Assembly: GCA_046758845.1 (NCBI GenBank)
Contig: JBHIBA010000190.1
Span: forward strand, 1-8,898
Source of the DNA: JBHIBA01 sp046758845
Lineage (GTDB): Bacteria > UBA8248 > JACPRG01 > G963555815
Length of the DNA stretch: 8,898 bases
Direction of reading: 5' to 3'
The notes under the pieces: generated by a model
The model's database searches: none
The model's input: the letters and a program-made list of their open reading frames with translations, nothing else
What the model was told of the DNA's origin: nothing
In this document: piece after piece, positions 1 through 6,300 of the stretch
How positions within the stretch are numbered: the first letter of the stretch is position 1
Layout: each line of letters begins with the position of its first letter
Program-made: the position numbers and the translations under genes

Positions 1-8
1 CCAGATTT

Positions 9-43
9 CCCAGGGGGCGCTTTTTGTAAGCCGCCCCCCTGGG
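9..43. repeat. C/G-run hairpin
   Basis: CCCAGGGGGCG (9-19) pairs with CGCCCCCCTGGG (32-43), leaving one extra C in the right arm. The intervening segment has a short CTT/AAG pairing that would extend the stem. No T-run follows on the plus strand, so it does not look like a terminator. Confidence 0.6.
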
Positions 44-65
44 GACCCCCCGGAAAACTTTTCAC

Positions 66-89
66 GGCCCGGCACTGCGTGGCCGGGCC
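66..89. repeat. GGCCCGGC stem-loop
   Basis: A perfect 8-bp stem, GGCCCGGC (66-73) with GCCGGGCC (82-89), has an 8-base loop. The inverted copy at 1083-1106 keeps both arms exactly and differs by one loop base. Confidence 0.7.
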
Positions 90-160
90 TGCTTTTGGGT
101 TGGGTGTGAGTTGGGCTGAGCCGGTCGTCCTTCGCCCTCTGGTGGCTTCCTTTTTTGGCC

Positions 161-195
161 GAATGCGCGCCTTGCTGCGCAAGGCTCCCGCATTC
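161..195. repeat. GAATGCG/CGCATTC hairpin, left copy
   Basis: The outer stem is GAATGCG (161-167) with CGCATTC (189-195). The inner stem is GCCTTGC with GCAAGGC around a 3-base loop, separated by a small asymmetric bulge. The right-hand copy at 971-1017 keeps every paired base and extends the outer stem by six pairs. Confidence 0.75.
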
Positions 196-215
196 AGCCA
201 ATGAGCCAGTCTTAT

Positions 216-256
216 GCGATAAAGGGCCGCGCTTTTAGGGGGCGGCCCTTTATCGC
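216..256. repeat. Perfect 15-bp hairpin
   Basis: GCGATAAAGGGCCGC (216-230) pairs perfectly with GCGGCCCTTTATCGC (242-256) around an 11-base loop. It lies just inside the left repeat arm and has no counterpart on the right side. No U-tract follows on either strand, so a simple intrinsic terminator is unlikely. It could be a palindromic insertion or an RNA structural element. Confidence 0.75.
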
Positions 257-279
257 GAACAGAAAGTTTTCCGGGGGGT

Positions 280-315
280 TTTAGGGGGGCCGGTTTTCAA
301 AAAGGCCCCCCTAAA
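280..315. repeat. Perfect 12-bp G6/C6 hairpin
   Basis: TTTAGGGGGGCC (280-291) pairs perfectly with GGCCCCCCTAAA (304-315). The 12-base loop itself contains TTTT and AAAA and can pair partly. The right arm also forms the start of the direct repeat 301-359. Confidence 0.7.
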
Positions 316-359
316 CAAATCCGGGCGCCTTTCAAAACCTGTCCCGAGCGAAGTCGAGG
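301..359 (+). repeat. Direct repeat unit with GTCCYGAGCGAAG motif, copy 1
   Basis: This unit matches 1267-1320 in the same orientation. Shared blocks in order are AAxGCCCCCCT, AAATCCGG, TTTCAAAAC and GTCCyGAGCGAAG. Motifs close to GTCCTGAGCGAAGTCGA recur in intergenic DNA of many environmental bacterial genomes, from general memory. Two copies at the outer ends of this locus point to a dispersed repeat family. Confidence 0.65.
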
Positions 360-435
360 GAAGCGCCCCCCACGACTAAGCAGGCACGTCAGTGCCCATA
401 AAGCGCCCCCCGCAGAAAACGAAAGTGAGTCTTCC

Positions 436-936
436 ATGTCCTTGACCGATACGGAACGAGGTTTGGTCTCAGAATTTTTTTCGAGCATCGCCGCCACCTT
501 TTCCGGTGACGACCGGTTTTCCAGTGTCTGCGACCGGGACCCCGGCATGCAGGCCGAAGAACCCTCGGGGCCGGAAACCTGGCTGGCTGTTCATGAAAAG
601 ACCTGGGTCCGCCTGAAGCCGCACCCGGAGAAACAGGCCATTCTGGTGGCTCTGGCCACGCGCGACCGGAACGTGAGCGAGGCCATCGAGGGGAACGCGC
701 TACACCTGGGCGACACCTTTCAGGAGCTGCTGGAGGACGGCCTGGAAGACGCCGGGGAAGAAGACGTCTACGACGTGGAGCACCATCACGACATCGGCGT
801 GTTCTACTTCGAGTCGGAGCTTCCCCTGGGAGGGGGATGGTCGGATTTAGAATCAGACGAAGTCAGGGAGAAGGTCCGCAGGCTGGCGCTGGGCTACCTG
901 CTGGGGTTTGGCCGGTTCTTCATCGAGGAAAAGTAA
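436..936 (+). CDS. Unrecognised acidic 166-residue protein
   Basis: I do not recognise this protein. It starts at ATG with a weak purine-rich stretch (GAAAGTGAG) upstream and ends at TAA. Strong G/C preference at third codon positions through most of the frame supports real coding. It has no signal peptide and no convincing membrane segment, so it is probably cytoplasmic. Visible parts are an N-terminal helix-like stretch (1-25), a basic/aromatic strand region (about 53-75), and a very acidic middle (about 93-114, including ELLEDGLEDAGEED). A His-His-His segment follows around 116-118, then a hydrophobic strand (GVFYFESELP) and a C-terminal helix rich in Leu, Gly and Phe. The alternating strands plus terminal helix are faintly reminiscent of YbjN or type III chaperone-like folds, but that is speculation. 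It stands alone between inverted repeats, with no operon partner. Confidence 0.75.
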   Translation: MSLTDTERGLVSEFFSSIAATFSGDDRFSSVCDRDPGMQAEEPSGPETWLAVHEKTWVRLKPHPEKQAILVALATRDRNVSEAIEGNALHLGDTFQELLEDGLEDAGEEDVYDVEHHHDIGVFYFESELPLGGGWSDLESDEVREKVRRLALGYLLGFGRFFIEEK

Positions 937-956
937 GAGCCGAAAGTCCACCCCGC

Positions 957-1017
957 AAAAAACTGGCCCGTTGCCCGAATGCGGGAGCCTTGCGTAGCAA
1001 GGCGCGCATTCGGGCAA
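957..1017 (-). terminator. Possible minus-strand terminator made of the repeat hairpin
   Basis: On the minus strand the extended stem TTGCCCGAATGCG/CGCATTCGGGCAA (971-1017, with an inner 7-bp stem) is followed after an 8-base spacer by six T (957-962 are A on the plus strand). This could stop transcription coming from the oxygenase gene about 320 bases upstream. The spacer before the T-run is longer than in a classical intrinsic terminator, and the hairpin is part of a repeat, so the role is uncertain. Confidence 0.3.
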
Positions 1018-1139
1018 AGACAGGAGCCATCGCAAGGCCCCAGACAACCAACCCAGCCAAACCCACGCCCAACCCAGAGGCAGGCCCGGCTACGCAGTGC
1101 CGGGCCGTCAGAAGTTTTTCGGGGGGTCCAGGGGGGCGG
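962..1139 (-). repeat. Right arm of the ~180-bp inverted repeat
   Basis: This is the reverse-complement partner of 31-210 (about 80% identical by eye). It contains the hairpin 971-1017, whose outer stem has 13 pairs against 7 in the left copy, and the GGCCCGGC stem at 1083-1106. The two arms are separated by about 750 bases containing the 436-936 gene and additional hairpins. Confidence 0.85.
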
Positions 1140-1266
1140 ACGCACCGCGTCAGGTTTCTGCACTGGCGTGCCTGGTCGATTGCCTGCCGGAAGGTGTGCG
1201 CCCAAGACGTGCGGCTTAAGCATACGCGCCTTCAACCGCAGTTGGGCCGGCGCGCAAGTGCCCAAA

Positions 1267-1320
1267 AAAGCCCCCCTGGAAATCCGGTCGGTTTTCAAAA
1301 CATGTCCTGAGCGAAGCCGG
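1267..1320 (+). repeat. Direct repeat unit with GTCCYGAGCGAAG motif, copy 2
   Basis: This is the second copy of the unit at 301-359, in the same orientation, ending about 15 bases from the stop codon of the oxygenase gene. It shares the C-run, AAATCCGG, TTTTCAAAAC and GTCCTGAGCGAAG blocks. Positions 1262-1286 also match the reverse complement of the first 26 bases of the window, so the outer boundary of the inverted arrangement reaches here. Confidence 0.65.
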
Positions 1321-1335
1321 CGGACGGCCCGCCCC

Positions 1336-2670
1336 TCAGTTGACCGTCGCGGGATTCACTTCCTCCCCTTCTTCCTCGACGATCCACCGCACGGACTTGG
1401 AGCAAGGGCAGGAACCGCCGACGTGCTTAAGGACCGGCGTGCTCTTGATGGCCTGGTCCACGGTGATCTCTTCCGAGACGACCTGCTTCAGGAGGTCGAA
1501 ATAGAACTTGAACTCCTTGCCGGCCAGGTAGGCTTCGGGCAGATGCTTGGCCAGATGCCGGCCGTACTCCGCCAGGTCGGTGAATTCCTCTCCCCGCACG
1601 CCGAACATCTGGTAGGCGAAGACTCCGCGGCGCCGGTTGAACCTCTTGTCCGGGCGGTGAATCAGCTCCTCGTAGGCGAGGCCCTGCGCGGGCTCGCGGT
1701 ATTTGAGAACCTTCTCCAGGAGTCTTTCCGCCTCTTCCGCCGATAGCTTGGGTAGCTTCGCCCGGACGTACCGGAGATTCAGGTCGGCCACCAGTTTCTG
1801 GCACTCATCGATGTAGCGGCTTTGCGCCTCCGCGTTGGTCATGTCCTTGAAGCCCATGCGGACGTTGCTGCCGCCGCCCTTCTCGTGGCCGAACATGTCG
1901 AGGCCGAGGGGGAACCACTTGTAGAAGACCTTCTGGATAACCGGCATCGTGATGAAGACCTCGCCCTGCGCGGCCTTCGTCACCCAGCGGCGCAGCGGCA
2001 CGACGCCCGCGGCCAGGTGGAAGGCCTCTTCCTGAAGCATGGGCGGCATGCTCTGGGAAAAGGGCCCGTAGGAGCAGACCTTCTGCATGGTGAGCTGGTA
2101 CTTCCCGACGCGGTCGATGAGGGCTGCGAACACCACGTTGTCCACGAAGGAGTCGTAGTTGACGTTGAAGGCGCCGAGGACGTGGCTCCCGGTCTCCATG
2201 GAGAGGATCTCTTCGACGTATTCGTCCGCCTTCTTCTTGGAGACGCCGCTCCAGTCGTCGCTCAGCAGAAGGTGGAACATCTGGTAGCCGTGGCGCAACT
2301 CCTCCGCCATGACGCGGAGGACCCAGAAACGGTCCTCATCGCTCTGGGCGCGCGCCAGGGTCTCCTGATGCTGCTGGATGGAGCCGAACTCCGTGCTGGC
2401 CTGGGCCCGGACGATGTGCAGCAGCGCGGAGGCCAGATCCTCGTTCATCTCACCGGCCTTCTGGTACTTTGGTTTCCCCTTGTTGTCGCCCACCTGGATG
2501 ACATTGGGGACATCGGTGTCGCGATAGGCGCACAAGCAGAACTTCGAATCGCGGGGAAAGTACTTCTCCCAGTTGTTCAGGAGCAGGTCATAGTCTTTCA
2601 GGAACTTGTTCTGCCAGCGGACGACCGCCTCGTGGTACTTCCTCGGCAGGGTTTGCTTGGGAAAATTCAT
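1336..2670 (-). CDS. Di-iron oxygenase, BoxB/PaaA type (epoxidase of an aromatic acyl-CoA or related substrate)
   Basis: This is a 444-residue ferritin-like di-iron protein. BoxB epoxidises benzoyl-CoA and PaaA epoxidises phenylacetyl-CoA, each working with a reductase. Candidate iron ligands are E94 (in STEFGS), E124 and H127 (in EELRH), D186 (in LIDRVGKY), and E215 and H218 (in QEEAFH). The spacings (30, 3, 59, 29, 3) closely match the BoxB ligand set as I recall it (30, 3, 58, 29, 3). The length fits BoxB better than the shorter PaaA. The first ATG has a purine-rich site (AAGGAAGAG) directly upstream. The C-terminus has a Cys-Pro-Cys motif (421-423) and an acidic tail. No reductase, CoA ligase or hydrolase gene of the box or paa pathways is nearby, so the substrate is unknown. 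It lies 78 bases after the GNAT gene and is probably co-transcribed with it. The family call is strong; the reaction is inferred. Confidence 0.85.
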   Translation of the reverse strand: MNFPKQTLPRKYHEAVVRWQNKFLKDYDLLLNNWEKYFPRDSKFCLCAYRDTDVPNVIQVGDNKGKPKYQKAGEMNEDLASALLHIVRAQASTEFGSIQQHQETLARAQSDEDRFWVLRVMAEELRHGYQMFHLLLSDDWSGVSKKKADEYVEEILSMETGSHVLGAFNVNYDSFVDNVVFAALIDRVGKYQLTMQKVCSYGPFSQSMPPMLQEEAFHLAAGVVPLRRWVTKAAQGEVFITMPVIQKVFYKWFPLGLDMFGHEKGGGSNVRMGFKDMTNAEAQSRYIDECQKLVADLNLRYVRAKLPKLSAEEAERLLEKVLKYREPAQGLAYEELIHRPDKRFNRRRGVFAYQMFGVRGEEFTDLAEYGRHLAKHLPEAYLAGKEFKFYFDLLKQVVSEEITVDQAIKSTPVLKHVGGSCPCSKSVRWIVEEEGEEVNPATVN

Positions 2671-2748
2671 CTCTTCCTTCCTCGCCGTTTCGAGCTCTTT
2701 GACGCCCGGCCCGTTTCCCCCTTTCGCTCTCTCACCTCTGGGGTCAAT

Positions 2749-3198
2749 CTAGAGCGCTTTTTCCAGCGGCTGGATGGGCGAAGGGGTGAATCCCAATGCC
2801 TTGAAAAAGGCGATGATTTCCTCGCTTTGGGAGCTGACCAATGTTCGAACCGACTTGGCGCCGCGCGCCCTGAAGTGATCGAACATCGCTTCGGCCAGTT
2901 TCCTTCCGATGGCCTGACCCTGGTAAGCGGGGTCGATGCCCATCACCTCGATCCAGCCGGTCGGCTCTTCCAGGCCGAATTCCCCCGACCGGATCTCCCC
3001 CAGCATGAACCCCACAACGGCTCCGTCCACCTCCGCCACCTGGGAGGTCTCCGGGTCCCGGCGGATGTAGTAGATGGCCCTTCGCTCCCATTCCTCGGGA
3101 CGGTAGGCCCTGCTCACCTTCTCGTCAATCTTGGCCAGACTGCCGATGTCCAGCTCTTCCAAGGGCCGAATTTTGACGGTCGCGGCAACTTCAGCCAT
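2749..3198 (-). CDS. GNAT-family N-acetyltransferase (RimI-like)
   Basis: This 149-residue single-domain cytoplasmic protein should transfer an acetyl group from acetyl-CoA to an amine, often a protein N-terminus or small molecule; the substrate is unknown. GNAT order is visible. It opens with strand 1 (VKIRPLEELDIGSL), followed by an early helix. Strands AEVDGAVVGFMLGEI come next, then strand 4 with motif A (IEVMGIDPAYQGQAIGRKL, about 83-101). A C-terminal FFKALGF motif B (about 131-137) closes the fold. The acetyl-CoA loop reads Q93-G-Q-A96-I-G98, so the usual second Gly of Q/R-x-x-G-x-G/A is Ala. The ATG start is preceded by AGGAG at 4 bases. It is the first gene of a likely two-gene transcript with the downstream di-iron oxygenase and has its own promoter candidate at 3244-3271. 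Confidence 0.85.
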   Translation of the reverse strand: MAEVAATVKIRPLEELDIGSLAKIDEKVSRAYRPEEWERRAIYYIRRDPETSQVAEVDGAVVGFMLGEIRSGEFGLEEPTGWIEVMGIDPAYQGQAIGRKLAEAMFDHFRARGAKSVRTLVSSQSEEIIAFFKALGFTPSPIQPLEKAL

Positions 3199-3243
3199 AT
3201 CGCTCCTCTCGCGTCTCAGAAGGAAAATTCCACCTGTTCTTTG

Positions 3244-3271
3244 AAGATATTATAAAACTAGAATATGTCAA
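3244..3271 (-). promoter_or_regulatory. Sigma-70-like promoter for the acetyltransferase/oxygenase pair
   Basis: On the minus strand a perfect -35 TTGACA (3266-3271) is followed after 16 bases by TATCTT (3244-3249). A perfect TATAAT also occurs at 3249-3254, but only 11 bases from that -35. The site sits in an AT-rich island inside GC-rich DNA, about 45-75 bases upstream of the GNAT start, at a reasonable distance for a 5' leader. Confidence 0.6.
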
Positions 3272-3279
3272 GTTTTGAC
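3267..3279. promoter_or_regulatory. Possible operator palindrome over the -35 box
   Basis: GTCAA (3267-3271), a 3-base centre, and TTGAC (3275-3279) form a perfect 13-bp inverted repeat. One half-site is most of the minus-strand -35 hexamer. A protein bound here could block or recruit RNA polymerase. The arms are only 5 bp, so chance occurrence is possible. Confidence 0.3.
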
Positions 3280-3393
3280 TATTTGGTGCTGGCCTTAGCC
3301 GCAATCACCAATCTCGCAGGGGAAATTTCCGCGGCTTGCCGCCAGCCCAAGACGACATCCATGCGGCCTTCTCCGCGCCCTGACATAAGCAAT

Positions 3394-6300
3394 TTACCTC
3401 TCGAGCTCTTCCCCGGCAAGAGCGGTGTTCAAAAGGCTTGCGGCTGCTGGTTCCTGGACCGTCTCTCCGTTTTCATCATCCTCCGCCAGGGGGGAGACGT
3501 GGGCGCGGGTCACGGTCCGCCGTTCGGACTCCAGGGCCCCCTTGCCGAACACCAAGCGGCGCAGGAGCGAGGCCACATCGTCCACAACAGCGTAAAGGGT
3601 GGGTGTCATGAATAGGGTAATGAACGTAGCAAATGCCAGACCGGTTGCGACGACGATTCCCAGCGGCTGCATCATTTCCGAGCCCTCTCCAATCCCTATG
3701 GCGATGGGCAGGAGGGCAATGACGGTCGTGAAGGAGGTCATGAGGATGGGACGGAGGCGAAGGCGACAGGCTTGCCGGATCGCGTCGAATTTGGGCGCGC
3801 CGTGATCCCGCCGCTGCTGGACGATGTATTCCACGAGGAGAATGGCGTTGTTGACCACGATCCCAACCAGCAGGATGACCCCCAGGAGGACGGTCGCCCC
3901 GATGGCGGTGTTGGTGAAATACAGGCCCAGAACGCCACCCATCAAAGCCAGAGGGACGGTCAAAATAATGACCAACGGATTGGACAACGATTCATACTGG
4001 ACGGCCATCACCACAAAGACCAGGAAGATGGCCAGAGCGGTCAGCAGGGCCATCGTCCGGCTCGCCTCGGCCAGGGCCTCCTCCTCCCCTCCGGGAAGGA
4101 TGCCGTAACCTTGGGGCAGGTTGATCTCCTCTGCAACCGCGCGGATCTCCTTGGCCACCTCGCCCAAAGGCCGCCCCTCGACGTCCGCGACGATCTGCAG
4201 GACGCGCGCCTGGTCCTCCCGGGTGATAGCGGCGGGACCCAGCCCGGAGCCGATTTTCGCCACGTGGCGCAAGGGGATCCTCTCGCCGCTCTTGGGAAAC
4301 AGGCTTAGGTTTTCCAGATCGGCCTGGGAACGAACGAATGCGTCGGCGTAGCGGACCCGGACGTCCACCTGCCGATCCCCGCGCGTAAGCTTCGTCGCGA
4401 TCACCCCGTCCACGGCCGCCCGGATGGTGTTGCCCACTTCCGTCACCGTCAGGCCGAACTGGGCCGCGCGCTCTCGATCGACGTGGACGCGGAACTCGGG
4501 TTCCACATCTTCCAGGTTCCGGTCCACGTTGGCCACGCCCGGGATGGCCCGCATGCGCTGGATCAGCTCCCGGCCCAATTGGTCGAGGATGGTCAGGTCG
4601 TCACCCCTGACATTGACGCTGACGTCCCGCCGGTGGGTCGAATTGGATACGTTCAGTCCCCGCACGCGGGATTTCATGACGAAGATGCGGGCGTCGGGTA
4701 TGCCCAGGCTGCGGACCTTTCGGTTGAGCTGTCGGACGAAATCCACGGTATTGACCTTCGGGTCCACGGTGATGTCCACGTTTGCGATGGTGGCCTGCGT
4801 TCTCACGCCCCTGCCGTAGAGCCTTCCGCCGGCGACCATGAAAGTGGAGCGGCTCTGCGGCATCTGCAGCGCCGCCTCACTCAACTTGCGGACAACCTCG
4901 GTGTTCTCGTTCAGGGCGCGCCCCGGCGGAAACCGCACGAAAATCGAGGCCCGGTGGTCATCCACCGGTGGCAGGAGCTCGGTCCCGAGTTGCTCGAAAA
5001 GCGGTAGGACAGCCACGAAACCCGCCAGGATCACTCCCAGGACCAGATACCGGAAGCGAAGAATCCCGCCCAGGGATTTGGCATACAGGTTCGTAACCCC
5101 TTCGATCAGCCCTTGGAACGCCCGGATCAGAAAGAATCGCCCGATGTGGCTTGTGCGGGGGATGGTGAGCAACTTGGCCGAGAGCGTGGTGACCAGTGTC
5201 AGGGCGACGAGGAGGGAGATGACCATCGCGAAGAAGATGGTCAGAATCATTTCTCTAAATAGAAGCGCGGCGATCCCGCTGATGAACAGGAAGGGCAAAA
5301 TGGCCGCCAGGTTGGTCCCGGCGGACGCCCACAGGGCGGATTCCACCTCCTTGGCGCCGTGATTGGCCGCGCGAATGGGGTCCCCTCCGCCCTTCTGGTG
5401 ACGTGAGACGTTCTCCAGCATGACGATGCTGTTGTCCACCAGCATCCCGACCCCCAGGGCCAGGCCGCCCAGGCTGAAGATGTTCAGTGTAACGCCGGTT
5501 ACCTTCATCAGGAAGAACGTGACGATCAGGGCAATCGGGATCGAGAGGCTGATGATGAACGTCCGCCGCAGGCTCCCCAGGAAGAGCAAAACCACCAGGA
5601 TCGCCAGCCCGCCGCCCATGGCGATGGCGGTGGAGACGTCCCGGATGGAGTTCTTGATGAACCAGGACTGGTCGAACATGACCCTGAGCTTGGTGTCGGG
5701 CGGGAAGAGGCCCTGGGTTTTGAGGGCGGCGATGCGCTTGTGAACCTGATCGCCCACTTGGACGGTATTGGCGTCCGGCTGCTTCAGGAGGACGACCTTG
5801 ATGGCCTCGTCGTTGTTCACCCAAGCGAAGATCCTCTGTCGTTCGCCGGCGTCCACTATCTGGGCGAAATCTTTCAGGTAAATCTTTTTCCCCTGCGTGT
5901 TTCGAAGGATGACCTTTTCGAGATCCCCCGGCTGAGTGAACCGGCCCATCGTCCGCGTCAGGTATTCCGTCCCCGCGGCGATCACGCGCCCCCCGCTCAC
6001 CTCTTTGTTCTCTTCGTCGAGGCGGCCGATCACGTCGTCGATGGTGAGGCCCAACTGTTGGAGCCGGGGGAAGTCCACCAGAACTTGGATCTCCTCCCTC
6101 TGCCCGCCCATGACCTCGACCGAGGCGACGCCGGGGACCACCACCAGGTCCCTGACCAGGATTTCATCTGCCCACGTCCGAAGGGCCGTGCCCGTTAAGG
6201 TCTTCGAGGACAGGGAGAACTCGAGTATGGGAAGCTGGGCCGGATCGAACTTCCAGACCCGCGGGGGATCGATGTCATCGGGCAGACCGCGGCGCGCCAG

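Larger units (their letters stand above)
31..210 (+). repeat. Left arm of a ~180-bp inverted repeat
   Basis: This stretch aligns along its whole length with the reverse complement of 962-1139. By eye there are about 31 mismatches and one 2-base gap, so roughly 80% identity. The best conserved parts are the C-run start, the GGCCCGGC/GCCGGGCC stem (66-89) and the hairpin at 161-195. The least conserved part is the middle (about 118-160). Preservation of stems over loops and linkers suggests that folding or a palindrome-recognising enzyme constrains the sequence. It brackets the 436-936 gene together with the right arm. Confidence 0.85.
1..435. repeat. Non-coding repeat region with a series of hairpins upstream of the 436-936 gene
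   Basis: No gene is supported here. The region carries five separate stem-loops in a row: 9-43, 66-89, 161-195, 216-256 and 280-315. It also has long C and G runs and an 11-base direct repeat (AAGCGCCCCCC at 361-371 and 401-411). A small hairpin, GGCAC/GTGCC, lies at 383-396. Positions 1-26, read on the minus strand, resemble 1262-1286. Positions 262-293, read on the minus strand, resemble 30-61. The region is therefore built from several copies of the same few units in both orientations, like a cluster of REP-type or miniature palindromic elements. No clear promoter for the downstream gene is visible. Confidence 0.75.
937..1335. repeat. Non-coding repeat region between convergent genes
   Basis: No gene is supported between the end of the acidic-protein gene and the end of the convergent oxygenase gene. 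Positions 962-1139 are the right inverted-repeat arm. About 1140-1255 is unique sequence with no counterpart on the left and no recognisable content. Positions 1256-1275 resemble 391-411 in the same orientation (both begin AGTGCCCA and run into a C-run). Positions 1267-1320 are the second direct repeat. Apparent reading frames through this stretch translate to Arg/Pro-rich low-complexity peptide from the palindromes and are rejected. Confidence 0.7.

Noticed and set aside
1262..1285. Intrinsic terminator for the oxygenase gene (G-run followed by T6 on the minus strand)
   Set aside because: The GGGGGGCTTTTTT stretch has no matching 5' arm close enough to form a stem, so it lacks the hairpin.
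894..1298. A minus-strand open frame through the right repeat arm
   Set aside because: It overlaps the end of the acidic-protein gene and the palindromes, has no family motif, and its composition follows the repeat.
1..1335. CRISPR array
   Set aside because: The repeats are few, unequal in length, mostly inverted and irregularly spaced. There are no uniform direct repeats with equal spacers.
979..1746. A 255-codon open frame on the plus strand
   Set aside because: It begins in the repeat hairpin and then runs antisense to the oxygenase gene. The first half is Arg/Pro-rich low-complexity sequence from the palindromes.
1822..3255. A 477-codon open frame on the plus strand
   Set aside because: It runs antisense across the di-iron oxygenase and the GNAT gene, both with clear family motifs. 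Its translation is His/Leu/Val/Asp-rich and matches nothing recognisable, as expected from a mirror frame in GC-rich DNA.
3199..3393. Terminator after the permease gene
   Set aside because: A small GCGGC/GCCGC dyad exists near 3331-3342, but its loop is too short and no T-run follows. Only the GNAT promoter is supportable in this gap.
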